Assembly (NCBI RefSeq): GCF_000717595.1
Contig: NZ_JNZO01000031.1
Location: 1 to 64,000, forward strand
Reading direction: 5' to 3'
DNA length: 64,000 nt
Origin: Streptomyces flavochromogenes
GTDB lineage: Bacteria; Actinomycetota; Actinomycetes; Streptomycetales; Streptomycetaceae
In this document: positions 49,255-56,901 of the stretch, piece after piece
Layout: each line of letters begins with the position of its first letter
How positions within the stretch are numbered: the first letter of the stretch is position 1
The notes under the pieces: generated by a model
Database searches by the model: none
What the model was told of the DNA's origin: nothing
What the model saw: the letters and a program-made list of their open reading frames with translations, nothing else
Program-made: the position numbers and the translations under genes

Positions 49255-50826
49255 TCACCCCCGCTTCGGGGGCAGGCAGGACGTGGACGGCGGTGTGCCC
49301 TCCGGCCAGGCGATCTGGACGAAGCGCTGGGTGCCGTCCTGGGCCAGTTCCACGATCGGGACCGCCTTGTTGTACGGGTTCCCGTAGTTGTCCAGGCAGA
49401 TCCAGCCGCTCGCGCCCTGCACCCGCAGTGAGCCCTTGACCTGCGGCCACTGGGTGACGACGTCCGCGAGTTCCGGGTACTGGGAGCCCTGCGGGGTGGC
49501 CTGGCGGATCGCGTGCACCGCCGTCGCCATCGCGTCGTACGCGACGATCGCCTGGCCGTCCGCGAGCGGCACCGGCTCCTTCGAGGCGCGGGCGATGTCC
49601 GTCACGAAGGTCGAGTAGGCCACCACCGAACCGCCCGTCGCCGGGACCTTCCGCCCCGCCGCCGGCTTCCACGCGTCGGGGTGGGCGAGCGCCGCGTACC
49701 GCACGGTCAGCTTCGCCTTCAGGGCGTTCCGGTCGAGCTGCTCGTCCGCGCCCAGGTACGAGCCCTCGTCGCCGGTCAGGATCGTGAAGGCGCGGTCGAG
49801 GCAGCCGCGCGAGCCGAGTGCGTTGATGAACTGGCGCAGCTGGGTGTGGCGGCCCGCGAAGAAGACCGTCTCGGCGCGGGTGTCGCAGATCAGATGGGTG
49901 ATCTGGCGGAAGGTGTTGGAGGTGGTGCCCTCGTCGGTGGGGTCGGCGGGCGAGGTGAAGAGCTGTGGCTCGTAGGGCGCGCCCTTGAGGGACGCGGCGA
50001 AGGCGGACTTGAGGGTGTCGGTGTAGTGGTCGCCGCTGCGGGTGTCCTGGACGAGGAGGGCCTTGGCGGCGTCGACGCGGCCGAAGTTCGCGAGGGCCTT
50101 GGCCTCGTCGTTGTTGGTGGGGGAGACGCGGGCGAGGCCGGGGTAGCGGTTGTGTCCGGGGCCCGGGCCGTTGGCGATGTCGTCGGCGGTGATGGTGGTG
50201 CCGACGACGGCGATCCCGGCGCCGGTGAGGGCGGTCACCGACTCGCGTACCTCCGTGGAGGAGGTGGCGACGCCGGAGACGGCCCGCAGCCGGTCGGGGG
50301 CGCCGGTCATGGCGATCAGCCGGTCGACGGTGCCGCGCCAGTGGGCGTTGCCCTTGCCGGTGTTGGCGAGGACGAGGCGGATCTTCGGGGTCTCGCTGTT
50401 GGACTCGTGGTTGGCCCGGTACTGGTAGGCGTACGCGCCCTGGACCTCGTGCAGCACCTTGACCCGCATGCCGCTGTCGGTGGAGGTCAGCGGCAGGAGG
50501 ACGGCGACGGTGGCGTACTCGCCGGGCTTGAGGGCGGCGTTCTCGGCGCCGATGGCCCGGGCGACCTCGGCGAGTTCGGGTACGCCGAAGGCGTGGCCGT
50601 CGCCGTTGACGCCGACGCATTCGCCGCTGCCCTCCGGTCTTTCGACGCCCGCGGCGCAGGAACGGTCCTCCGGGGTGTTGAGCCGGGCGACGGCGTATCC
50701 GCCCAGGCCGAGGACGACGGCGGCGGTGACGACGGACGTGACGAGCTTCTGGCGGGGGGTGCGGACGCGGCGCCGCAGCCGGTCGAGCGGTCGGCCGATG
50801 CGCGGGGCGGTCGGGCGGTCGGGCAT
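49255..50826 (-). CDS. Membrane-anchored periplasmic-binding-protein-like receptor (Peripla_BP_6 type), partner of the NTPase
   Basis: A 523-residue protein. A basic cytoplasmic tail (1-27), an uncleaved signal anchor (about 28-48, LVTSVVTAAVVLGLGGYAVA) without lipobox, then an extracellular class I binding-protein fold (about 100-500). Key segments are YATVAVLLPLTSTD, AVSGVATSSTEVRESVTAL, GIAVVGTTITADD and YPGLARVSPTNNDEAKALA. Cysteines near 57, 70 and the C-terminus may form disulfides. There is no ABC permease nearby. Its start lies 4 bases after the NTPase stop, so the two are almost surely translated together. A ligand sensor that signals to the NTPase is the simplest inference. Confidence 0.85.
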   Translation of the reverse strand: MPDRPTAPRIGRPLDRLRRRVRTPRQKLVTSVVTAAVVLGLGGYAVARLNTPEDRSCAAGVERPEGSGECVGVNGDGHAFGVPELAEVARAIGAENAALKPGEYATVAVLLPLTSTDSGMRVKVLHEVQGAYAYQYRANHESNSETPKIRLVLANTGKGNAHWRGTVDRLIAMTGAPDRLRAVSGVATSSTEVRESVTALTGAGIAVVGTTITADDIANGPGPGHNRYPGLARVSPTNNDEAKALANFGRVDAAKALLVQDTRSGDHYTDTLKSAFAASLKGAPYEPQLFTSPADPTDEGTTSNTFRQITHLICDTRAETVFFAGRHTQLRQFINALGSRGCLDRAFTILTGDEGSYLGADEQLDRNALKAKLTVRYAALAHPDAWKPAAGRKVPATGGSVVAYSTFVTDIARASKEPVPLADGQAIVAYDAMATAVHAIRQATPQGSQYPELADVVTQWPQVKGSLRVQGASGWICLDNYGNPYNKAVPIVELAQDGTQRFVQIAWPEGTPPSTSCLPPKRG

Positions 50827-50830
50827 GGCG

Positions 50831-52924
50831 TCAGACTCCGTCCTCGCGGCCCGGCGGCAGCGACGGCTCCCGCCAGGCACGGATGTCGCGCGGCCAGTGG
50901 GTGGCCGCGTCCCAGAGCGAACCGCTGCCCGTCAGATGACGGCCGGAGAGCCGGCGCAGTTCGTGCGCGAGGCGGTCGGCCACCTCGTCGTCGGGCAGCG
51001 CGAGCGGATCGGTCAGCAGCCATACGGCGTGCAGCAGTCGCCGTACGGACAGGTGGAGTTCGGTGGTGTCGTGGTCGAGTCCGGGAGGGAGGTCGTCGGC
51101 CGTTGCGCCTCTCGCTCCGCCCGGCGGCCGTCGGCCGAGGGCGATCGCCCGGCGCGGGTCCGGCCCGGTCCGGCCGTGCTCGCGGGGGTACGGGGCGGAG
51201 CCGATGAACCGCAGCCGCCTCAGCCAGCCGAGGACGTCCTGCTCCGGGAAGGTGAGCCGCAGCTGGGTGACGGCCTCCTCGGTGCGGCCGAGCGCCAGGT
51301 CGTGATGGAGGCGGTACGGGCCGGGCTCGGGGCCGTAGTGCCGGTGCAGCGTCTCGTGGACGGCGTGCCAGGCCGCGTACCGGGGATGGTCGCCGTCCTC
51401 GAAGCGGAGGCGGTGCAGGAGCAGGGCGCGCAGGAGCGGGTCGGCGACGAAGTGGCCCGAGCCCGGTTCGGAGGCGGCCCAGTCCTCGGAGCGCAGCCGG
51501 TCGCGGACGCGCAGCGCCACGTCCCCGTCCAGGGACTCGCCCTGGAGCCGGGCGTGGGCGAGCATCCGGGCGGACTCCTCGTCGTGGGCGGCGGCGAGCA
51601 CGGCGTACGGGCCGGGCCGCCGCACCGGGAGGAGCTCGGCGAGGAGGGTGGGGGCGACGGGCACCGGCGGGGTGTCCTCGCGGAGTTCCACGGTCAGGTC
51701 GAGCAGCCCGCCCGGGGTGAGGCCTGCCCGCAGATGCTCCGGTGCCTCTCCTGCGGCCCGGCCGAGGAGGGCGACGCCGAGGGGGCGGCCACCGGTCAAC
51801 CGGTGGACGGCGCGCGCGAGTTCGGTGGTTGTCCGGCCTGCCGGGTCGTGGTGGTCGAAGGCGGAGCGGGTCTGGGCGGGGGAGAGCGGTGTGAGCTCCA
51901 CCGCGAGGATGCCGGAGCCGACGCGGGTGTCGCGCGGGCTCGGCGCCCGGTGCGCTGTCTCCGGCAGCCGGGTCCTGGTGGCGTTGCGCAGTCCCTCGTG
52001 CTCGCGGACCCGGGAGGTGGCGAGGACGACGACCCGGTCGCGGCGCCCCTCGGAGCGGGCGCGCAGGACCGGTTCGACGAGCTGCCGGCCGAGCGGTTCG
52101 TGGGCGTTGTCGAGGAGGACCAGCGGGCGGCCGATCCGGCCGCCGCGCCGGATCCCCACGTACGGATGGAGGAGGTCCTCGGTCAGCGCGCCGACGAGGA
52201 AGCCCTCGGCCTCGGCGCGGCGCCGGCCGCCCTGCTCGAAGTCGATCGCGAGCTGCTGGAGCCCCGCCTTGCCGCGTCCGCCGGCGTTGCGATAGGTGCC
52301 GTACCAGCTTTCCGAGGTGCGCTGGAGGCGGCCGAACACCTCCTCCAGGACGGTCTCCACGGTCGCCTCGGCCAGCAGCCCGGCGAGCGGGACGGTGGCC
52401 TCGGCGAACGTGGCGGCCAGCTTGGCGAGCACCTTGCCGACCCAGTGGGTGGCCGCGCCCCTGGTCGGGTCGACGGTCGCGAGCAGCGGCCCGAGCCGCT
52501 GGAGGTCGCGGCGGGCCCGCTCGTCGTCCTCCTGCGACCAGCCGAGCGAGGCGACCGCGACGAGTCCGAGCGAGACCCGCGGGAACTTCACCGGCCGGGC
52601 GCCGAGCACCTTCGGCGACAGCTGTACGGCGAGCTCGGCGAGCGCCCCGGTGAGCGGGGTCCAGCCGGGGCCGTGGTCGGCGGGCGGCTCGATGTGCGCG
52701 CAGTCGAGGAGGGCCAGCGGCGTGTACCCCCTGTACCGGTTGCGGACCTCCTTGAGCAGGGCGGTCTTCCCCGTGCCGCGCCCGCCGGTGAAGACGGTGA
52801 CCGGCGGATCGTCACCGTGCTCGAACGGCACCCGCGAGGCGCCGTGCTTCGTGAGGCCGCTGAGGCGCGCGACCAGTCCGGCATCGTGCAAGGCCGCCTC
52901 GCGGCCGTACAGCTCCCTGTCCAC
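50831..52924 (-). CDS. STAND-like P-loop NTPase
   Basis: A 697-residue protein. Walker A at 47-54 (TGGRGTGKTALL), Walker B around 267-275 (LVLLDNAHE) and a sensor-like VVVLATSRVREHEG after it. The NTPase core is split by a roughly 180-residue insertion (75-260) that includes a hydrophobic helix-rich part (WVGKVLAKLAATFAEATVPL). The C-terminal 330 residues are winged-helix and helical repeat-like, ending without a known effector domain. GTG 52924 follows GGGGGTG. The N-terminal YGREAAL is the usual entry to AAA/STAND modules. It is paired with a membrane-anchored binding-protein receptor. Confidence 0.82.
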   Translation of the reverse strand: MDRELYGREAALHDAGLVARLSGLTKHGASRVPFEHGDDPPVTVFTGGRGTGKTALLKEVRNRYRGYTPLALLDCAHIEPPADHGPGWTPLTGALAELAVQLSPKVLGARPVKFPRVSLGLVAVASLGWSQEDDERARRDLQRLGPLLATVDPTRGAATHWVGKVLAKLAATFAEATVPLAGLLAEATVETVLEEVFGRLQRTSESWYGTYRNAGGRGKAGLQQLAIDFEQGGRRRAEAEGFLVGALTEDLLHPYVGIRRGGRIGRPLVLLDNAHEPLGRQLVEPVLRARSEGRRDRVVVLATSRVREHEGLRNATRTRLPETAHRAPSPRDTRVGSGILAVELTPLSPAQTRSAFDHHDPAGRTTTELARAVHRLTGGRPLGVALLGRAAGEAPEHLRAGLTPGGLLDLTVELREDTPPVPVAPTLLAELLPVRRPGPYAVLAAAHDEESARMLAHARLQGESLDGDVALRVRDRLRSEDWAASEPGSGHFVADPLLRALLLHRLRFEDGDHPRYAAWHAVHETLHRHYGPEPGPYRLHHDLALGRTEEAVTQLRLTFPEQDVLGWLRRLRFIGSAPYPREHGRTGPDPRRAIALGRRPPGGARGATADDLPPGLDHDTTELHLSVRRLLHAVWLLTDPLALPDDEVADRLAHELRRLSGRHLTGSGSLWDAATHWPRDIRAWREPSLPPGREDGV

Positions 52925-53013
52925 GAACCGTCACCCCCGTCACAGTCAACTCAAGGATATCGACGGTGTGTTGGGAAAGCGGTCGGCTTTTCGAGTCTGT
53001 TCCGCACCTGTTG

Positions 53014-53949
53014 TCAGTCTGTGGCGATCGCGTCGAGCTGGGCCCGCAGGTAGCCGTGCGACTCGATGCCGTGGATCGTCGTCCCGGGCGTGCACTCGTA
53101 GAAGTACACGAGCGACATCAGCTCCTCCGTGGGGACGTCGGCCGGTGGCGGCAGCACCCGGTGGCGCCCCGAACGCCACCGCCCGCCGGTCCAACCCGCC
53201 ATCAGGTCACCGATGTTGACGGTGAACGCCGTCGGGTCGAAGGGGGCGTCCTGCCAGCCCCCGGCGTCGGTGAAGACCTGCAGGCCGCCTTTGCCGGCCT
53301 CCCGGTCCAGGACGGTGACCGTGCCGAAGTCCGTGTGCGGGCCGATCCGGAACTGGCCCGGCTCCGGCTCGCCCGTCCGCTCCCGCCCCGGATACCAGTT
53401 GATGTTGAAGCCGAAGGTGGGGTGTCCGGTGTGCCGGGTGAAGAAGTCCCGCTCCTCGCCGAGCGCCACGCCGAGCAGGTCCAGGACCCGGTCCGAGAGC
53501 GTCTTCATCTGCGCCAGATACGTCTCCACCAGCGGCTTCAGCTCGGGCACCTCGGCCGGCCAGGTGTTCGGCAGGAACCATTCGGCGTCCACGGTCGGGT
53601 CGCCGGTCGGCTCGTCCGCCGCGAAGGACAGCGACTCCTTCAGATCGGGCGGCGTCGCCGTACCCTCCGCGTACCCGTTGGCCTCCGCGCCCGGCCCGAG
53701 CCAGCCCCGGCCGCCGACCCGCACGGCGTACGGCTCCTTCACGGCGGGCGGGAGGTGGAAGAAGCGGCGGGCCGCCGACCGGATCTCGGCCCGGATTCCC
53801 GGGGCGACACCGTGCCCGGTCACCAGCAGGAAGCCGGCCTCGCGCAGGGCGCGGTCGACGGCGGGGAGCTGCGGGGCCGCGTCGCGGGCCAGGTCGATCG
53901 TGGGGAGGCTCGCCCCGCGCGACCCCTCCGCGCTCGTCCCTTCACTCAT
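53014..53949 (-). CDS. Isopenicillin N synthase family 2-oxoglutarate/Fe(II) oxygenase
   Basis: A 311-residue non-heme iron oxygenase. DIOX_N start (LPTIDLARDAAPQLP; GFLLVTGHGV) and the iron triad His205-x-Asp207 (RIGPHTDFGTVTVL) with His263 (GRHRVLP). The usual 2-oxoglutarate R-x-S motif is altered: Ser279 is kept, but the Arg position is Leu277 (EELMSLVYF), so cosubstrate binding may differ. It overlaps the deaminase gene by 8 bases. Confidence 0.88.
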   Translation of the reverse strand: MSEGTSAEGSRGASLPTIDLARDAAPQLPAVDRALREAGFLLVTGHGVAPGIRAEIRSAARRFFHLPPAVKEPYAVRVGGRGWLGPGAEANGYAEGTATPPDLKESLSFAADEPTGDPTVDAEWFLPNTWPAEVPELKPLVETYLAQMKTLSDRVLDLLGVALGEERDFFTRHTGHPTFGFNINWYPGRERTGEPEPGQFRIGPHTDFGTVTVLDREAGKGGLQVFTDAGGWQDAPFDPTAFTVNIGDLMAGWTGGRWRSGRHRVLPPPADVPTEELMSLVYFYECTPGTTIHGIESHGYLRAQLDAIATD

Positions 53950-54394
53950 CGCCGATGTCCTCGTTCCACAGGGCCGGCTGTTCGGCGATGAACTTCCTCA
54001 TCAGCGCGGTGCATTCGGGATCGTCGAGCACGAGGACCTCGACCCCGTGCTCCGCCAGCCAGTCGTGCCCGCCGTGGAAGGTCTCCGCCTCCCCGACGAC
54101 CACCCGCGAGATCCCGAACTGCCGGACGAGACCCGAGCAGTACCAGCAGGGCGAGAGGGTCGTCACCATCGTCGTACCCCGGTACGAGCGCTGCCGGCCG
54201 GCGGCCCGGAAGGCGGCGGTCTCCGCGTGCGTCGACGGGTCCCCGTCCTGCACGCGCCGGTTGCGGCCGCGCCCGAGCAGCGCGCCGTCCGCCCCGTACA
54301 GCGCGGCCCCGATGGGGATCCCGCCCTCTTCCCGTCCGTCCCGGGCCTCGGCGAGGGCGGTGGCGAGCCACCGGTGGGCTTGTTCCTGGTCCAT
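53942..54394 (-). CDS. Nucleoside/cytosine deaminase (CDA fold)
   Basis: A 150-residue zinc deaminase. His56-Ala-Glu58 (STHAETAAF) is the ligand and proton shuttle, and Cys83/Cys86 (TLSPCWYCSG) complete the zinc site. The C-terminal GHDWLAEHGVEVLVLDDPEC pattern resembles yeast-type cytosine deaminase and other free-base deaminases. It is first in a leftward pair with the oxygenase gene (8-base overlap), which suggests linked modification of a heterocyclic substrate. Confidence 0.88.
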   Translation of the reverse strand: MDQEQAHRWLATALAEARDGREEGGIPIGAALYGADGALLGRGRNRRVQDGDPSTHAETAAFRAAGRQRSYRGTTMVTTLSPCWYCSGLVRQFGISRVVVGEAETFHGGHDWLAEHGVEVLVLDDPECTALMRKFIAEQPALWNEDIGDE

Positions 54395-54425
54395 GCGGGG
54401 AGCCTTCCCCGCCGGGCCCGGGGTG

Positions 54426-54710
54426 TCACACCTGCTGGTGGCCCTCGTCCGTCGGCAGCGGATCGGCGACGAAGGTCCCCTTGCCGTGAACGGTCAGGAT
54501 CAGACCGCGTTCGCGCAGGACGCGGGCGGCGCGGCGGACCGTGAGGTAGGCGACCCCGTACTCCTCGGCCAGGTCGCGTTCGGCGGGCAGACGAGCACCC
54601 GGGGGCAGCTCTCCCGCCGAGATGCGAGCCGCGATGTGGTCGGCCACCGCGACGTAAATCAGCTGGGGGCCCTGCGGGTTGAACTCGGGGATCTCGACGT
54701 GGTCGTTCAC
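54426..54710 (-). CDS. Minimal GntR family regulator
   Basis: A 94-residue protein: the GntR winged helix (ISAGELPPGARLPAERDLAEEYGVAYLTVRRAARVLRERG; key core AERDLAEEYGVAYLTVRRA) with the wing HGKGTFV and only short extensions. There is no effector domain, so it either senses nothing directly or works with a partner. GTG 54710 has TACGTT 6 bases upstream (leaderless). It is divergent from a small membrane-protein gene; direct repeats lie between. The oxygenase-deaminase genes follow downstream after 31 bases. Confidence 0.88.
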   Translation of the reverse strand: MNDHVEIPEFNPQGPQLIYVAVADHIAARISAGELPPGARLPAERDLAEEYGVAYLTVRRAARVLRERGLILTVHGKGTFVADPLPTDEGHQQV

Positions 54711-54716
54711 ACGACC

Positions 54717-54722
54717 AACGTA
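54717..54722 (-). promoter_or_regulatory. Candidate -10 box of the GntR gene
   Basis: TACGTT on the minus strand, 6 bases before GTG 54710. Confidence 0.42.
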
Positions 54723-54751
54723 GGCATCGAAGACCTGTGCTAACCAGTGTT

Positions 54752-54771
54752 GAGCTATGCAGAGCTATACA
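54752..54771. promoter_or_regulatory. Direct repeat in the gntR divergent region
   Basis: GAGCTATGCA then GAGCTATACA, a 10-bp direct repeat on one helix face. It is a plausible GntR-protein or activator site. Confidence 0.45.
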
Positions 54772-54800
54772 TGCCCTCATAGGGTCGTCAGACACGAAGA

Positions 54801-54839
54801 CCCCGGCGAGGTGGCTAGACCTCCCGGGGCATGGCCACC
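54801..54839 (+). promoter_or_regulatory. Competing leader hairpins before the gene at 54862
   Basis: Hairpin 1: CCCCGG-C-GAGGT (54801-54812) with ACCTC-C-CGGGG (54819-54829). Hairpin 2: GGTGGC (54810-54815) with GCCACC (54834-54839). They share 54810-54812 and so exclude each other, ending 22 bases before the GTG. Confidence 0.4.
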
Positions 54840-54861
54840 AACTACCAACGGAGTTGATGAC

Positions 54862-55218
54862 GTGCGGAACCCTATCGCGCGCGTACTGGGCCGGGCCTGG
54901 ATCCCGCTCCTCCTCTGGCTGCTCATGCTCACCCTGCCGCCCACCGGCCGGCACCGGCCCCGGCCGGTCGCCCACCGCTCACCCCGGCCCCGGCGCGCCG
55001 TGGCCCCCGCGCCGCGCCATCGCGTCCCGACCCGGCGATCCCCGTACGCCAGGGAGCAGGCGCTGCTCCTCGACGGTGCTCGGTCGCCCCTGGAACGGCC
55101 CTACCTCGCGGCGGCCTCGGCGCGGGCCGAGCAGCGACGGCGGCGGCGGGCGTTGTGGTTCGCGACGGTGGGTGTCGACGTCGACCAGCGGAACATCCAC
55201 GCCGGGTGTGTCCGATGA
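54862..55218 (+). CDS. Small basic membrane protein, unknown
   Basis: A 118-residue protein. One hydrophobic helix near the start (WIPLLLWLLMLTLPP, residues about 11-25) is followed by a very Arg/Pro-rich stretch (RHRPRPVAHRSPRPRRAVAP) and a helix (LERPYLAAASARAEQRRRRRAL). GTG 54862 has GGAG 9 bases upstream. It overlaps the next gene by 4 bases (ATGA). No known family; the pair is divergent from the GntR gene and may be its target. Confidence 0.68.
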   Translation: MRNPIARVLGRAWIPLLLWLLMLTLPPTGRHRPRPVAHRSPRPRRAVAPAPRHRVPTRRSPYAREQALLLDGARSPLERPYLAAASARAEQRRRRRALWFATVGVDVDQRNIHAGCVR

Positions 55219-55562
55219 GCCGCTGCGGGGCGCGGAGGTCCGTGTTCGCCGTCGCGGAGGTGGTGCGGGCGGTGTGGGGCGGTTCGGTCTGCGTGCTCAC
55301 GGTGGGGCACGACGGCCACCACCGCGACCGGGCCGGTGACGGCTGGTGGGTGACGCCGGAGATCGCCGACGCCGTGAGTCTGTCGCTGCTGACCCATGCG
55401 CTCAGGGCTGTGCCCGAGCCGCCGGAGTTCACCTCGCCGCGCTGCGTCGTCGGCCGCCACGACCGCTGCCGGGACCACGTGCCCCGTGACAGCGGCGTAC
55501 AGGGGGTCCGCCATCTCGTGTGCGCGTGCCCTTGCCATCAGGTGCCGCCCACCCTGCCCTGA
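55215..55562 (+). CDS. Small Cys/His-rich protein, unknown
   Basis: A 115-residue protein. The N-terminal 70 residues are mixed (VCVLTVGHDGHHRDRAGDGWWVTPEIADA). The C-terminal 45 carry a metal-site-like cluster: CVVGRHDRC, then CACPCH. The C-x6-C ... CxCxCH pattern occurs in several short streptomycete proteins, and metal binding is plausible but unproven. ATG 55215 is coupled to the preceding stop. A strong hairpin follows. Confidence 0.68.
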   Translation: MSRCGARRSVFAVAEVVRAVWGGSVCVLTVGHDGHHRDRAGDGWWVTPEIADAVSLSLLTHALRAVPEPPEFTSPRCVVGRHDRCRDHVPRDSGVQGVRHLVCACPCHQVPPTLP

Positions 55563-55626
55563 CGCCTCGGGCGAGCAGAGTCCCCGTCCGCTTCCCTTCC
55601 GGGGGCGCGGTCGCCTCAGCCGTCAC

Positions 55627-55658
55627 GTCCGTGGACCCGGCCTGCCGGGTCCACGGAC
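55627..55658 (+). terminator. Hairpin after the small-gene pair
   Basis: GTCCGTGGACCCGG, CCTG loop, CCGGGTCCACGGAC: 14-bp perfect stem. There is no T-run, so it is a terminator or operator of the GC-only type common in streptomycetes. Confidence 0.6.
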
Positions 55659-55694
55659 CTCCGGCCGGCAGGCCGGGCCGGTCGTTCCACCGGC

Positions 55695-55700
55695 TACCGT
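55695..55700 (+). promoter_or_regulatory. Candidate -10 box of the gene at 55707
   Basis: TACCGT ends 6 bases before ATG 55707. Confidence 0.42.
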
Positions 55701-55706
55701 TCTCGT

Positions 55707-56096
55707 ATGTCCATGGTTCCGCCCGAGGTGACGGCCTTCGTCGCCGCGGCGTCCCGGCTGTCCGAACAGACGCTGGACGCGATCCGGCAGGCCACCGCCG
55801 CAGCGGTGGCATCCGGCACGTACGACGATTCGGCCGTGCCCAAGCTCTCCGCCTCAGAGTTCAGCGCACTGAACAAGCAGGTCCGTGACGCCTTCGCCCC
55901 GCGGGCCGAGGAGCTCCGCGCCGGACGCCCGGGCGGGCTGCGGTCCGCCATCTCCCGGGTGACCCGGACCGCACAGGCGATCTGGAAGCGTGACCGGCTG
56001 ACCACCGATCAGTACACCTCTCTCACCGGGATGTTCACGGCCTGCGGCGTCCCGTCGCCGCCCGGTGGTCCTGGATCCGGCGTCAGCTCGTCCTGA
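55707..56096 (+). CDS. Small alpha-helical protein, unknown
   Basis: A 129-residue soluble protein, predicted helical, with a helix-rich core (AFVAAASRLSEQTLDAIRQA; ALNKQVRDAFAPRAEELRAG; AIWKRDRLTTDQYTSLTGMF) and a disordered Gly/Pro/Ser tail. No signal or membrane segment. No family recognised. Leaderless start spacing. Its 3' end overlaps the decayed MFS fragment on the other strand. Confidence 0.65.
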   Translation: MSMVPPEVTAFVAAASRLSEQTLDAIRQATAAAVASGTYDDSAVPKLSASEFSALNKQVRDAFAPRAEELRAGRPGGLRSAISRVTRTAQAIWKRDRLTTDQYTSLTGMFTACGVPSPPGGPGSGVSSS

Positions 56097-56394
56097 CCCC
56101 GGACGGCACCTGCGCGACGAACGGTGCGAAGGAGCCGATGACGAGGAAGGACGCGACGACCGCCCCGGTGGACAGGCTGAGGAGAACCGCGGGGTCGCGT
56201 GGTCCCCGCCGGTCGGCGAGGTGGCCGAGCGGCACTCCGGCCAGGGAGCCGACGGCCCATGCGAGCGTCGGACCGAGCCCGACCCGGGTCGGCGCCAGGC
56301 GGACGATGGGGGTGAAGTCCAGCGCCGAGCAGGTGTAGTGCGGGTGCAGGCCGTCCCCGACGGAGTTGCTCAGCTGGGCGGTGGCGAGTGTCCT
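56083..56394 (-). pseudogene. MFS transporter N-terminal fragment (decayed)
   Basis: The minus strand still reads an MFS-like start: TLATAQLSNSVGDGLH, then RVGLGPTLAWAVGSLAGVPLGHLADRRGPRD and GAVVASFLVIGSF, i.e. helices 1-3 with the loop motif GHLADRRG. The frame ends at 56083 after about 100 residues, where an intact carrier would need about 300 more. The next bases are an unrelated coding region. No intact start or ribosome-binding site is obvious. Confidence 0.7.
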
Positions 56395-56587
56395 GCCGCC
56401 TCCGCGCCAGGTGTCCCAAGGCTCTGGCCCATTCGTGCGTCGGAGGAACGGACCACTTCGCCGCCGATCGGCTGAGGCCCGGGGCCGCACCGGCCGGGTG
56501 CGCGGGGGACGGGCGGCGGGTGGCCTTAGCGTGCGGGTGCTCCGCCGTCGCGCGGGGCGCTTCCGTCGTTCTACCGAGAGGTCCTCC

Positions 56588-56779
56588 ATGCGTGCCCTGC
56601 TGACCGTCCTCGCCACCGGTGCCCTCGTCCTCGGCGCCGCCGGTGCCGCGAGTGCCGACGTGTACGTCGAATACGAGCCGGAGACCTCGCACACCATCGT
56701 GTTCGGCGACTGGCTCCAGTTCGCCCACGACGACGTCTTCAACGCCGGCCACGACAACACCGTCGGCTCGGACAACTGA
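56588..56779 (+). CDS. Small secreted peptide, unknown
   Basis: A 63-residue protein: signal peptide MRALLTVLATGALVLGAAGA with predicted cleavage at ASA, then a mature peptide of about 39 residues (DVYVEYEPETSHTIVFGDWL, ending DNTVGSDN) that is acidic and Asn/His/Asp-rich. There are no cysteines, so it is not a chaplin. ATG 56588 has GAGAGG about 7 bases upstream. A perfect hairpin follows. Typical of small exported streptomycete proteins of unknown role. Confidence 0.75.
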   Translation: MRALLTVLATGALVLGAAGAASADVYVEYEPETSHTIVFGDWLQFAHDDVFNAGHDNTVGSDN

Positions 56780-56785
56780 CATCCA

Positions 56786-56823
56786 CCGATCGCTCCGCCG
56801 CCCCCGGGAGGCGGAGCGATCGG
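56786..56823. terminator. Terminator after the secreted peptide gene
   Basis: CCGATCGCTCCGCC (56786-56799) pairs with GGCGGAGCGATCGG (56810-56823), a 14-bp perfect stem with a 10-base loop. No T-run. Confidence 0.7.
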
Positions 56824-56888
56824 CTGTGCCGATCGGGGGTATCGGGAGCCTCCCCCACTGGCCCGTGGACCGCTCCGGGCCCGCTTCG

Positions 56889-56894
56889 TAGCGT
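56889..56894 (+). promoter_or_regulatory. Candidate -10 box of the EamA gene
   Basis: TAGCGT ends 7 bases before ATG 56902. Confidence 0.42.
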
Positions 56895-56901
56895 CGTTCC
56901 C

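Noticed and set aside
50831..52924. Avs-type anti-phage NTPase
   Set aside because: It has P-loop and repeat-like parts but no nuclease or other effector domain, and it is coupled to an extracellular receptor, which does not fit known Avs layouts. Kept only as an open possibility.
56588..56779. Chaplin
   Set aside because: Secreted and of similar size, but it lacks the chaplin domain and its cysteines.
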